Under the pieces are notes generated by a model. That model ran no database searches. It saw only the letters and a list, made by a program, of their open reading frames with translations, and had not been told where the DNA came from. Positions 16,562-24,731 of a stretch of 44,144 bases of DNA are shown piece after piece. Origin of the DNA: Hyphomicrobiales bacterium (GTDB lineage Bacteria > Pseudomonadota > Alphaproteobacteria > Rhizobiales > Rhizobiaceae); NCBI GenBank assembly GCA_900473795.1, contig UCMT01000037.1, positions 1 to 44,144 on the forward strand. Direction: 5' to 3'. The translations under genes and the position numbers were made by a program. Numbering within the stretch: the first letter of the stretch is position 1; each line of letters starts with the position of its first letter.

Positions 16562-17593
16562 CTAAAACGCGATCTGCACCTTCATCGAGCGGCTGCGGTC
16601 GCCGGCGGTTTCGAATGCCGCAACCGCATCGTCGAGATCGAAAACGCCGGTCAGAAGCGGCTTCACGTCGACGCGGCGCCGATTGATGAGATCGACGGCA
16701 AGGGCAAATTCCTCGTGGAACCGGAAGGTGCCGCGCATGTCGATTTCCTTGGCCACCACGAGGTTTTGCGGAATGGAGACATCGCCGCCAAGCCCGAGCT
16801 GCATCAGGATGCCGCGCGGTTTGAGGACTTCGAGGCCGGAGCGGACGGCGCGCTCGTTGCCGGACGCCTCGAACATGACGTCGAAATAGCCCTTGTTGGC
16901 CGAATAGGCCGCCAGCTTGTCGCCGTCGGTCGCGACATTGATGGTGCGGTCGGCGCCGATATCCAACGCTTTCGCAAGCACGGCGTCCATCACGTCGGTC
17001 GCGACGATCTCCGCGGCGCCATGGGCGCGGGCGGCAAGAATGCACAATGCACCGATCGGACCGCAGCCGGTGACCAGCACGCGTTTACCGAGAAGCGAGC
17101 CCGCTCGGTTGACGGCGTGCAGCGTTACGGCGAACGGCTCGGCAAAGGCCGCTTCGTTGATCGAGACGCCGTCGGCCACTTTGTGGCACTGCCAGCTCTC
17201 GGCGACCAGACGCTGGCGAAAGGCGCCTTGGATGTGCGGCATCGGCATGGCGCTGCCGTAAAAGCGCATGTTGAGGCAATGGTTCTGCTGGCCCTTCAGG
17301 CAGTAATCGCACGCATTGCAGGGCCGGCTTGGGGAAACGGCTACCCTGTCGCCGATGGCAAATCCCGACACGCCGGTGCCCAGAGCCTTGATCGTCCCGG
17401 CGACCTCGTGGCCGAGGATCATCGGCTCGCGCAGCCGGATCGCACCGAAGCCGCCGTGATTGTAATAGTGCAGGTCGGAACCGCAAATGCCGCCGGCCTC
17501 GATGGCGATCTCGACCTGGCCGGGACCAGCCGCTCCCGGATCGGTATCCTCGATGCGCAGGTCCCTGGCTGCGTGGATGACGATGGATTTCAT
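16562..17593 (-). CDS. L-idonate 5-dehydrogenase-like zinc alcohol dehydrogenase
   Basis: A 343-residue medium-chain dehydrogenase. Catalytic zinc ligands are visible in GGICGSDLHYY and GHEVAG. The four structural-zinc cysteines appear as CNACDYCLKGQQNHC. The Rossmann motif is VLVTGCGPIGAL. The run HYYNHGGFGAIRLREPMILG closely resembles L-idonate 5-dehydrogenases, which oxidise L-idonate to 5-keto-D-gluconate. The ATG at 17593 follows GGAGGAGG; the frame opens slightly upstream, but that would overlap the previous gene. It is the second gene of a minus-strand pair, 16 bp after the 2-hydroxyacid dehydrogenase. Confidence 0.85.
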   Translation of the reverse strand: MKSIVIHAARDLRIEDTDPGAAGPGQVEIAIEAGGICGSDLHYYNHGGFGAIRLREPMILGHEVAGTIKALGTGVSGFAIGDRVAVSPSRPCNACDYCLKGQQNHCLNMRFYGSAMPMPHIQGAFRQRLVAESWQCHKVADGVSINEAAFAEPFAVTLHAVNRAGSLLGKRVLVTGCGPIGALCILAARAHGAAEIVATDVMDAVLAKALDIGADRTINVATDGDKLAAYSANKGYFDVMFEASGNERAVRSGLEVLKPRGILMQLGLGGDVSIPQNLVVAKEIDMRGTFRFHEEFALAVDLINRRRVDVKPLLTGVFDLDDAVAAFETAGDRSRSMKVQIAF

Positions 17594-17609
17594 GGCTCCT
17601 CCTCCGCTT

Positions 17610-18551
17610 TCAGACAACCGGCGTCAGCAGCGGCTGACCGGAAAAATGCGCCGCCAGATTGTCGCGCACCAGCTTGCCCATGGCCTGACGCGTTTCCACC
17701 GTACCGCTGCCGTGATGCGGTTGCAAAACAGCATTCTTGAGACCTGCAAAGCGCGGATCGATGGCGGGTTCGTTCAGGAACACGTCAAGGCCTGCACCGC
17801 GAATGCGACCCTGCTCGAGCGCATCCAGCAAGGCGGTTTCATCCACCGTGGTCCCGCGCGAAATGTTGACGAAGATGCCATCAGGGCCGAGTGCCTCGAT
17901 CACCTCCCCAGTGACGATACCACGCGTGCCCTCGCCGCCGGCAAGGGTCACGACCAGGAAATCCGACTGCCGGGCAAGCTCGACGAGGTCCCCGACGAAG
18001 GCATAGGGAAGGTCCGGCTTCGGGGAGCGGGCAAAGTAGGAGACGGTACAATCGAATGCGGCGGCGCGCCGGGCAAAGGCGGCCCCGATCCTTCCCATGC
18101 CGACAACGCCGACGCGCTTGCCGCAGACCCGTGTCGTCAGGTGCATATTGCCCTTGGCCCAGCGTCCGGCGCGAACATGGGCGTCGCCTTCGGGGAGTTG
18201 TCGGGCAACAGCGAGCATCAGGGCCATGCCGAGGTCGGCGACGTCCTCGGTCAGGACATCGGGCGTATTGGTGACGCGGATGCCGTTTTCGCGGGCAAAA
18301 CGCAGATCGATCGCGTCCGTGCCGACGCCATAGCAGCTGACGATTTCAAGCTTCGGCAGTTTTTTCAGAAGCGCCGCCGAAGCGCCGAGCTCGCCACGCG
18401 TCGCCACGGCACGGATGCCATCGCCACGCTGGGCCAGGAACGTGTCGCGATCCTCGACCTCCCAAAGCCGATAGATGGTGTAGCGGGATTCGAGATCTTC
18501 CATATCCCAGGACGGATAGGGTCCGATCATCAGCACCTCTGGTTTCGACAT
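17610..18551 (-). CDS. D-isomer-specific 2-hydroxyacid dehydrogenase
   Basis: A 313-residue protein with the NAD(P)-binding motif VGVVGMGRIGAAFARR. The catalytic Arg region is VSCYGVGTDAID, the Glu region is NISRGTTVDETALLDAL, and the acid-base His is in LQPHHGSGTVETR. Family members include glyoxylate/hydroxypyruvate and 2-keto-gluconate reductases, and the sugar-acid context favours a ketogluconate or related hydroxyacid substrate. It is transcribed divergently from the SDR gene, and the perfect operator at 18583-18602 lies 31 bp before its start. Confidence 0.87.
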   Translation of the reverse strand: MSKPEVLMIGPYPSWDMEDLESRYTIYRLWEVEDRDTFLAQRGDGIRAVATRGELGASAALLKKLPKLEIVSCYGVGTDAIDLRFARENGIRVTNTPDVLTEDVADLGMALMLAVARQLPEGDAHVRAGRWAKGNMHLTTRVCGKRVGVVGMGRIGAAFARRAAAFDCTVSYFARSPKPDLPYAFVGDLVELARQSDFLVVTLAGGEGTRGIVTGEVIEALGPDGIFVNISRGTTVDETALLDALEQGRIRGAGLDVFLNEPAIDPRFAGLKNAVLQPHHGSGTVETRQAMGKLVRDNLAAHFSGQPLLTPVV

Positions 18552-18582
18552 GGCTTTCTCCTGAATTTTCCTGCTTGACTTG

Positions 18583-18602
18583 ATATGTTATCGATAACAT
18601 AT
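18583..18602. promoter_or_regulatory. Perfect LacI-type operator in the divergent promoter region
   Basis: ATATGTTATCGATAACATAT is a perfect 20-bp palindrome between the divergent 2-hydroxyacid dehydrogenase and SDR genes. On the minus strand a TTGACA (18604-18609) abuts it so that the operator fills the spacer to a presumptive -10 near 18581-18586. On the plus strand TTGACT lies at 18575-18580. Occupancy would therefore block both promoters. The same sequence recurs at 20884-20903. Confidence 0.88.
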
Positions 18603-18677
18603 GTGTCAATAGAAACCGGCCGCTGTAAACAGTCAGCGTCGTAGAAACAATCCGGCATGCTGGGAGGCAGCTCTTTC

Positions 18678-19445
18678 ATGGGATTTCCACTGTTCGATCT
18701 GAGCGGACTTCGGGCGCTCGTCACCGGCTCCAGCCAGGGCATCGGCTACGCCCTTGCAGAAGGCCTGGCGGCCCATGGCGCCGCGGTGATCATCAACGGC
18801 CGCTCGGCTGAAAAGGTCGAAAGCGCTGTCGAAGCGCTGCGTCAGGGCGGCCACACAGCCCATGCCGCGGTCTTCGACGTGACCGACAAGGGATCCGTTA
18901 CAACAGGCGTTGCCGCCATCGAGGCAGATATCGGTCCGATCGATATTCTCATCAACAATGCCGGCATGCAGTTCCGCACGCCGCTCGAAGATTTTCCGGC
19001 CGACAAGTGGGAACTGTTGCTCTCCACCAATATTTCCAGCGTCTTCTACGTCGGACAGGCCGTCGCCAGACACATGATCGCACGCGGCCGCGGCAAGATC
19101 ATCAACATCGCCTCGGTGCAGAGCGAAATGGCGCGTCCGGGCATCGCACCCTATACCGCGACCAAGGGCGCGGTGCGCAACCTGACGCGCGGCATGTGCG
19201 CCGACTGGGCGAAACACGGGCTGCAGATCAACGCGATTGCCCCCGGCTATTTCAAGACACCGCTGAACCAGGCGCTGGTCGATAGCGCTGAATTTTCCGG
19301 CTGGCTGGAAAAACGCACCCCGGCGGGCCGCTGGGGCAATGTCGATGAACTGGTCGGATCGGCGGTCTTTCTCGCCGGCAAGGCCTCCTCTTTCGTGAAT
19401 GGACACACGCTCTATGTCGATGGCGGCATCACCACCTGCCTTTAA
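18678..19445 (+). CDS. Gluconate 5-dehydrogenase-like SDR (IdnO type)
   Basis: A 255-residue classical short-chain dehydrogenase. The cofactor motif is TGSSQGIGYALA, NNAG lies in ILINNAGMQFR, the catalytic Ser is in INIASVQSEMA, and the Tyr-Lys pair is in YTATKGAVRN. The residues FRTPLEDFPADKWELLLSTN and YVDGGITTCL are typical of enzymes interconverting 5-keto-D-gluconate and D-gluconate. With the idonate dehydrogenase it would convert L-idonate to gluconate. An alternative ATG at 18657 exists. 18678 is preferred because the conserved FDLSGLRALVTG begins soon after and GGGAGG lies upstream, although at a long spacing. First gene of the plus-strand operon. Confidence 0.88.
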   Translation: MGFPLFDLSGLRALVTGSSQGIGYALAEGLAAHGAAVIINGRSAEKVESAVEALRQGGHTAHAAVFDVTDKGSVTTGVAAIEADIGPIDILINNAGMQFRTPLEDFPADKWELLLSTNISSVFYVGQAVARHMIARGRGKIINIASVQSEMARPGIAPYTATKGAVRNLTRGMCADWAKHGLQINAIAPGYFKTPLNQALVDSAEFSGWLEKRTPAGRWGNVDELVGSAVFLAGKASSFVNGHTLYVDGGITTCL

Positions 19446-19956
19446 GGGCCCGATCATCGTGATGGGTGTCAGCGGCTGCGGCAAGTCGTCGATCGGCGAG
19501 CGGCTGGCGGCTCATCTCAGCCTGCCCTACGTTGAAGGCGACAGCCTGCACCCGGCGACAAACATCGCCAAGATGTCGGCCGGCATTCCGCTTGACGACG
19601 AAGACCGCTGGCCCTGGCTCGAGATCATCGGCAATCGGCTCGAAGGCGCGCGGGAGACGGGTATCGTCATTTCCTGCTCGGCGTTGAAGCGGATTTATCG
19701 CGATCGGCTGCGGCAGGCAGCAGGCGGTGCCCTCGCCTTCGTCTATCTGAAGGGCTCGAGAGACATCCTTTTGGAGCGAATGACCGAACGGCCGGGTCAT
19801 TTTTTCAAGGCCACGCTGCTCGACAGCCAGTTGGCGACGCTGGAAAGTCCGGAAGGCGAGGACCGCGTTGTGACCGTCGATATCGCACCCTTGCCGGACA
19901 TTATTGCAACACAGGCACTTGAAGGGCTTGCCGCCCTGAACGGAGTTGAACCATGA
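19411..19956 (+). CDS. Gluconokinase (GntK/IdnK type)
   Basis: About 181 residues with the P-loop MGVSGCGKSSIG. The gluconokinase signature YVEGDSLHPATNIAKMSAGIPLDDEDRWPWL is present in two visible parts around EGDSLHP and DRWPWL, with CSALKRIYRDRLR and MTERPGHFFKATLLDSQLATLE following. It phosphorylates gluconate to 6-phosphogluconate for the Entner-Doudoroff or pentose-phosphate routes. The start lies inside the end of the SDR gene (ATG 19411 or 19417), an overlap of 29-35 bp with no clear ribosome-binding site, implying translational coupling. It overlaps the next gene by 4 bp. Confidence 0.93.
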   Translation, partial: SMSMAASPPAFKGPIIVMGVSGCGKSSIGERLAAHLSLPYVEGDSLHPATNIAKMSAGIPLDDEDRWPWLEIIGNRLEGARETGIVISCSALKRIYRDRLRQAAGGALAFVYLKGSRDILLERMTERPGHFFKATLLDSQLATLESPEGEDRVVTVDIAPLPDIIATQALEGLAALNGVEP

Positions 19957-20843
19957 CCGATGTGCAAGCCTGCAGGGTCGCCGTCATCGGCGCCGGGATC
20001 ATGGGATCGGCGATCGCGACACGGCTGATCGAGACGGGGCAAACCGTTACCGTCTTTGATCTCGACAAAGCCAAAGTGAAGGCGCTGACGGACAGGGGAG
20101 CGTCGGCGGCGGCCTCGGTGGCTGATGCAACCCGGCAAAGCGATTTCGTCATCCTCAGCCTCAACCATGCCAATATCGTGCGGGCCGTGGTGTTCGGCCC
20201 CGAAGGGGTTAGCGCGGGCGCGGATGCGACCAAGATCTTGATCGACATGTCTTCGATCGACCCTGCCGACACAGCGGAAATGGCAGAAAGACTGGCAGGC
20301 GAAACCGGCATGAAATGGGTCGATTGCCCCCTTTCCGGCGGGGTACCCGGCGCGCTCGGCGGCCGGCTGACGATCATGGCAGGCGGCGAGGAAGCCGATT
20401 TCGAGCGCGCCCGGAGGGTGATGCGGCACCTTGCCCGCAACTACACGCTGATGGGTGGCAGTGGTGCTGGCCAGACGACGAAACTCATCAACCAGTTGTT
20501 CTGCGCGGTGATCTTCCAGGCGGTGGCGGAGGCAACGAAACTCGCCGAGGCAGGCGGCGTCGATGCCGCATCCATTCCGGCGGCTCTTGCCGGCGGCCGC
20601 GCCGACAGCAGCATCCTTCAGGAATTCATGGGCAAGTTCGCCGCCCGCGACTACACGCCCACCGGCCGCATCGACAACATGCTGAAGGACCTGGATTCGT
20701 TGCAAGCTTTCGCGCTGAAGACGAAGACTCCCCTGCCGATGACCGGCCAGGTCGTCGAAATCCACCGCCTGCTCTGCGCCGCCGGCCTCGGCGCGCGCGA
20801 TTCCGCCGAAATGATGCGCCTGCTCGACGGCACTCTTTCCTGA
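19953..20843 (+). CDS. Beta-hydroxyacid dehydrogenase (3-hydroxyisobutyrate/tartronate-semialdehyde reductase family)
   Basis: A 296-residue protein with the Rossmann motif VAVIGAGIMGSAIATRL. The substrate loop is DCPLSGGVPGALGGRLTIMAGG and the catalytic Lys lies in GQTTKLINQLFC. The C-terminal all-helical domain carries KDLDSLQAFALKTKTPLPM. Family members reduce or oxidise short beta-hydroxyacids, or 6-phosphogluconate-like substrates. In this operon it may act on a sugar-acid breakdown product, but the exact substrate cannot be assigned. The ATG at 19953 overlaps the kinase stop, with GGAG upstream. The next gene has its own operator. Confidence 0.82.
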   Translation: MTDVQACRVAVIGAGIMGSAIATRLIETGQTVTVFDLDKAKVKALTDRGASAAASVADATRQSDFVILSLNHANIVRAVVFGPEGVSAGADATKILIDMSSIDPADTAEMAERLAGETGMKWVDCPLSGGVPGALGGRLTIMAGGEEADFERARRVMRHLARNYTLMGGSGAGQTTKLINQLFCAVIFQAVAEATKLAEAGGVDAASIPAALAGGRADSSILQEFMGKFAARDYTPTGRIDNMLKDLDSLQAFALKTKTPLPMTGQVVEIHRLLCAAGLGARDSAEMMRLLDGTLS

Positions 20844-20871
20844 TAAAATCGGATCGATGTCACTTCGGTCC

Positions 20872-20901
20872 TTGACTAACCGGATATGTTATCGATAACA
20901 T
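20872..20901 (+). promoter_or_regulatory. Putative promoter of the sugar-acid ABC transporter operon
   Basis: TTGACT (20872-20877) and TAACAT (20896-20901) are separated by 18 bp. The -10 lies within the palindromic operator, consistent with repression by the LacI-family protein. It is located 29 bp after the dehydrogenase stop and 30 bp before the transporter start. Confidence 0.5.
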
Positions 20902-20904
20902 ATC
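20883..20904. promoter_or_regulatory. Perfect LacI-type operator before the ABC transporter operon
   Basis: The same 20-bp palindrome as at 18583-18602, here with one further symmetric G/C pair outside it, so 22 bp of perfect symmetry. It separates the enzyme operon from the transporter operon and gives the latter its own regulated promoter. Confidence 0.88.
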
Positions 20905-20931
20905 TCAATCGATGCTTTGGGAGGAGCAGGG

Positions 20932-22428
20932 ATGGACAACCACAAACTCATCGAGTTTCAGGGGATCACCAAGGTCTTTGGTGGCACCCGCGCGCTCGAA
21001 AACGTCTCCATCAGCCTGCTCCCCGGGGAAATTCTTGCCCTTCTGGGAGAGAACGGCGCCGGCAAGTCGACCCTCATCAAGACGCTTGCCGGTATCTACA
21101 GGCCCGATGGCGGCCAGATCCTGTTTCGCGGCGAGCCCTACAGCCATCGCCCGCCCAAGCCGAACGAGCGCCAGCCGGTGGCCTTCATCCACCAGGATCT
21201 TGGTCTCGTCGAATGGATGACGGTCGGGGAGAATGTCGGCCTCGCACAGGGCTTTTCCTTGCGTTCGCGACTGATCGACTGGCGCCGGACGGAAGAGCGG
21301 GCGCGCGAAGCGCTGAAGCTCGTCGGCTGCGATTTCGATCCGAGTACGCGGGTGCAGGACCTGACCCGAACCGAAAAATCGCTGGTCGCGATTGCCCGCG
21401 CCTTGGCTGTCGAAGCGGACGTGCTGGTACTCGACGAGCCGACCGCCAGCTTGCCCGCCGACGAGGTGGAGCGCCTCTTCGATGCCATCCGCCCGCTCAA
21501 GGAACGCGGTGTCGGCATGATCTATGTGTCGCATCGCCTGGACGAGATCTTCCGTATCGCCGATCGCGTCGCCGTCTTGCGCGACGGTCGCCTGGTCGGC
21601 CAGCGCCCGGTTGCTGAAACAAAACCGGACGAATTGATCGAAATGATCGTCGGTCGCCCCGCCAACCAGCTCTTCGTCAAGGCGCCCAGCAAGCCGGGCA
21701 AGACGGTGCTCGCCGCCCGCGATCTCGTTTGCACGGGAACCGGGCCGATTTCCTTCGACATCCGCCAGAATGAGCTTCTCGGGCTCGTCGGCCTGCGAGG
21801 CGCCGGCCAGGAACTGATCGGCCGGGCCTTGTTCGGCTGCGAGGCCTTCGGCGGCACCATCCACCTGAACGGCGAGGAACCGGATCTGGCAAACCCCGTT
21901 GCGGCGATGAGATCCGGCATCGGGCTGATCGCACGCGACCGTACGGAGGAATCCGTCGCAATGTCGCTGTCGCTTCGGGAAAACACCTTCCTCAATCCGG
22001 GCGCATCCGGCCGCGGCCTGTTCTCGTTCCTGTCCCCGGCGAACGAAGCCGAAGAGGCTCGCAAGATCGGCGAGACCGTCGGCCTTCGCCCGAACGACCA
22101 GAGCCTGCCGATCGAGGCGCTGTCGGGGGGCAACCAGCAAAAGGTCGTCGTCGGCCGCTGGCTGCGAACGGGTCGCAAGTTGCTCGTCGCCGAAGACCCG
22201 ACGGCCGGCGTCGATATCGGCGCCAAGGCCGAGATCTACAAGCTGATTGCCCGGGCGCTCGAGGCCGGCCTTGCCGTCGTCGTCGTTTCGACCGACTTCG
22301 AGGAAATCGCCCACATCTGCCATCGCGCGCTCGTGTTTTCACGCGGCCGCATCGTCGCGGAACTCCAGGGCGACGCCCTCACTACATCTGCCGTCATTGC
22401 CGCCGCGTCGGCATCGGAAGCCGCCTGA
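20932..22428 (+). CDS. Sugar ABC transporter ATP-binding protein (RbsA/MglA type, duplicated ATPase)
   Basis: A 498-residue protein with two ABC domains. The first has Walker A GENGAGKST, a signature-like LTRTEKSLVAIARAL (canonical LSxGQ is altered to LTRTE) and Walker B VLVLDEPTASLP. The second has a degenerate Walker A region (GLRGAGQELIG) but an intact signature LSGGNQQKVVVGRWL and EDPTAGVDIGAK. That asymmetry is normal for the CUT2 family. An upstream in-frame TTG exists, but the ATG at 20932 follows GGGAGGAG at good spacing. It energises import with the permease and binding protein downstream. Confidence 0.92.
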   Translation: MDNHKLIEFQGITKVFGGTRALENVSISLLPGEILALLGENGAGKSTLIKTLAGIYRPDGGQILFRGEPYSHRPPKPNERQPVAFIHQDLGLVEWMTVGENVGLAQGFSLRSRLIDWRRTEERAREALKLVGCDFDPSTRVQDLTRTEKSLVAIARALAVEADVLVLDEPTASLPADEVERLFDAIRPLKERGVGMIYVSHRLDEIFRIADRVAVLRDGRLVGQRPVAETKPDELIEMIVGRPANQLFVKAPSKPGKTVLAARDLVCTGTGPISFDIRQNELLGLVGLRGAGQELIGRALFGCEAFGGTIHLNGEEPDLANPVAAMRSGIGLIARDRTEESVAMSLSLRENTFLNPGASGRGLFSFLSPANEAEEARKIGETVGLRPNDQSLPIEALSGGNQQKVVVGRWLRTGRKLLVAEDPTAGVDIGAKAEIYKLIARALEAGLAVVVVSTDFEEIAHICHRALVFSRGRIVAELQGDALTTSAVIAAASASEAA

Positions 22429-22450
22429 AAGACCACGGGAGCCAAGAACC

Positions 22451-23515
22451 ATGCAATCGATCGAATCCACGGCCCTCGAGCCGACGCGCAGCGAACTGGC
22501 CGGGCTGACCGCGAGCCAGAAAATTGCCCGTTATATCCCCGTCTACGGTCTGGTCATCCTGACAGTGCTTTTGATCGCGCTGTTTTCGATCCTCCTGCCG
22601 GCAACCTTCCCGACGCTGCTCAACCTGCGTTCCATCGTCTCCGACAAGGCGATCATCGCGCTCCTGTCGCTGGCGGCGATGATCCCGATGGCATCCGGCC
22701 GGATCGACCTTACGGTGGGCTATGGCATCGTGCTCTGGCATATCCTGGCGATCAGCCTGCAGACCATGTTCGGCGTGCCCTGGCCGGTCGCTGTGGCCAT
22801 CGTTCTTGCGCTCGGCGCCTTCACGGGTTTCCTCAACGGCCTTCTGGTCGAGGTCGCGCGGATCGACAGTTTCATTGCGACGCTCGGAACCGGCACAATC
22901 CTCTATGCGCTGGCGCTCTGGCACACGGGTGGCCGGCAAGTTGTCGGCGTCCTGCCGGAAGGCTTCTACGCGCTCAATGGCACCATGGTCCTCGGCCTGC
23001 CGATCACCGGCTTCTATGTGCTGCTGCTTGCCGGCGCTCTCTGGATCATTCTCGAATATCTGCCGATTGGCCGCTACGTCTATGCCATCGGCGCCAATCC
23101 GAAGGCGGCGGCACTGAACGGCATTCCGGTCCGCCGGTTCGTCATTGGCGCCTTCGTCTCGTCCGGAACGCTCGCCGCACTCGCCGGTGTGCTGCTTGCC
23201 TCCAAGCTGCGCATCGGCCAGGCGAGCGTCGGGCTTGAATATCTGTTGCCGGCACTGGTCGGTGCCTTTCTCGGCTCCACCACGATCAAACCCGGCCGCG
23301 TCAATGTCTGGGGCACGATGACCGGCGTCGTCATTCTCGCCGTCGGCATTTCGGGCATCCAGCAGACAGGCGGTTCGTTCTTCGTCGAGCCCCTTTTCAA
23401 CGGCGTCACCCTGCTCGTCGCCATCGGCATCGCCGGCTATGCCCAGCGCAAACGCGGTGCAGCTGGCAAGGCCGCGACGCCGGGCCTGTTGCCAACGAAA
23501 ACACAAAAGAACTGA
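22451..23515 (+). CDS. Sugar ABC transporter permease (RbsC type)
   Basis: A 354-residue polytopic protein of the CUT2 permease family. Visible elements are the first helix YGLVILTVLLIALFSILLP, MASGRIDLTVGYGIVLWHI (family position of the GxIDLSVG motif), FIATLGTGTILYALAL, and the cytoplasmic coupling loop YAIGANPKAAALNGIPV. The latter is the EAA-like loop contacting the ATPase. The reading frame is open well upstream, inside the ATPase gene; the ATG at 22451 is chosen, 22 bp after that stop. The substrate is inferred from the cluster as a sugar acid. Confidence 0.92.
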   Translation: MQSIESTALEPTRSELAGLTASQKIARYIPVYGLVILTVLLIALFSILLPATFPTLLNLRSIVSDKAIIALLSLAAMIPMASGRIDLTVGYGIVLWHILAISLQTMFGVPWPVAVAIVLALGAFTGFLNGLLVEVARIDSFIATLGTGTILYALALWHTGGRQVVGVLPEGFYALNGTMVLGLPITGFYVLLLAGALWIILEYLPIGRYVYAIGANPKAAALNGIPVRRFVIGAFVSSGTLAALAGVLLASKLRIGQASVGLEYLLPALVGAFLGSTTIKPGRVNVWGTMTGVVILAVGISGIQQTGGSFFVEPLFNGVTLLVAIGIAGYAQRKRGAAGKAATPGLLPTKTQKN

Positions 23516-23546
23516 CGGAACACCATCTTCAAAGGGAGGAAGAACC

Positions 23547-24647
23547 ATGAAACGCAGAACACTACTTCAAGGCTCGATTACAGCACTTGCGCTGATGGCC
23601 GCGTGGCCCGCCCTGGCGGACGCGGTGGCGGATGCCAAGGCGATCGTCGACAAATACGCGACCCGCGTCACGGCCTGGGATGGCCCGAAGGCAAGCCCGA
23701 AGGCGCAGGACGGCAAAACGATCGTCGTTCTCGCCGGCGACCTGAAGAACGGCGGCATTCTCGGCGTCACCACCGGTGTCGAGGAAGCGGCAAAGGCGAT
23801 CGGCTGGGAGGTCAAGGTGCTCGACGGCGCGGGCTCGATCGGCGGCCGCACGGCAGCCTTCGGCCAGGCCATGGCCTTGAAGCCGGCCGGCATCATCATC
23901 AACGGCTTCGATGCGGTCGAGCAGGCTCCGGCGCTGGAACAGGCCAAGGCCGCGGGCATTCCGCTGGTTGCCTGGCATGCGGGTCCGGTCATCGGCCCGG
24001 ATGAAAAGACCGGTCTCTTCGCCAATGTCAGCACCGATGCCATGGAGGTCTCCAAGGCTGCGGCCGACTACGCCTATGTCGACGCGAAGGGCAAGCCCGG
24101 CGTGATCATCTTCACCGACAGCACCTATGCCATCGCGATCGCCAAGGCCGACAAGATGAAGGCCGAGATCGAGGCGCTCGGCGGCACGGTACTCGAATAT
24201 GTCGATACGCCGATTGCCGAAACCTCGCAGCGCATGCCGCAGTTGACGACTTCCCTGTTGCAGAAATACGGCGACCAGTGGACCCATTCGCTCGCCATCA
24301 ACGACCTCTATTTCGATTTCATGGGCCCGTCTCTCGCTGCCGCTGGCAAGGGCGGCACGGACGCCCCGATCAATGTGGCAGCCGGTGACGGTTCGGAATC
24401 GGCTTACCAGCGCATCCGCGCCGGCCAGTTCCAGAAGGTGACGGTCGCAGAACCGCTGAACCTGCAGGGCTGGCAGCTCGTCGACGAGCTGAACCGTGCC
24501 TTTGCAGGCGAGCAATGGTCAGGCTACCTCTCGCCGCTCCACGTCGTTACCGCCGACAATGTCGAGTTCGACGGCGGGCCGAAGAACACCTTCGACCCGG
24601 ACAATGGCTATCGCGACGAATACAAGAAACTCTGGGGCAAGATGTAA
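23547..24647 (+). CDS. Periplasmic sugar-binding protein (RbsB-like)
   Basis: A 366-residue precursor beginning MKRRTLLQGSITALALMAAW and cleaved probably after PALADA. The KRRTLLQG segment resembles a twin-arginine signal, unusual but known among binding proteins. The body has the peripla-BP-4 pattern: TIVVLAGDLKNGGILGVTTGVEEAAKAIGW, MALKPAGIIINGFDAV, GIPLVAWHAGP, GVIIFTDSTYAIAIAKADKM and INVAAGDGSESAYQRIRAGQ. The start at ATG 23547 follows AAAGGGAGGA with ideal spacing. It is the last gene before a strong terminator. Ligand is inferred as a sugar acid. Confidence 0.92.
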   Translation: MKRRTLLQGSITALALMAAWPALADAVADAKAIVDKYATRVTAWDGPKASPKAQDGKTIVVLAGDLKNGGILGVTTGVEEAAKAIGWEVKVLDGAGSIGGRTAAFGQAMALKPAGIIINGFDAVEQAPALEQAKAAGIPLVAWHAGPVIGPDEKTGLFANVSTDAMEVSKAAADYAYVDAKGKPGVIIFTDSTYAIAIAKADKMKAEIEALGGTVLEYVDTPIAETSQRMPQLTTSLLQKYGDQWTHSLAINDLYFDFMGPSLAAAGKGGTDAPINVAAGDGSESAYQRIRAGQFQKVTVAEPLNLQGWQLVDELNRAFAGEQWSGYLSPLHVVTADNVEFDGGPKNTFDPDNGYRDEYKKLWGKM

Positions 24648-24663
24648 CAGCCCTCCCAGCAAC

Positions 24664-24692
24664 TGGGCACCGCGAATGGTGCCCATTTTTTT
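24664..24692 (+). terminator. Rho-independent terminator of the transporter operon
   Basis: The 8-bp stem TGGGCACC / TGGTGCCCA-side GGTGCCCA closes a GCGAAT loop and is followed by seven T residues (24686-24692). It starts 16 bp after the binding-protein stop. Confidence 0.92.
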
Positions 24693-24731
24693 CTTCGACC
24701 TTCAGAAATCCCGCCAGCCGGAAGCAATCCC

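Noticed and set aside
20905..22323. 472-codon minus-strand frame opposite the RbsA-type ATPase
   Set aside because: Shadow of a GC-rich gene with clear ABC motifs on the plus strand; the antisense translation matches nothing.
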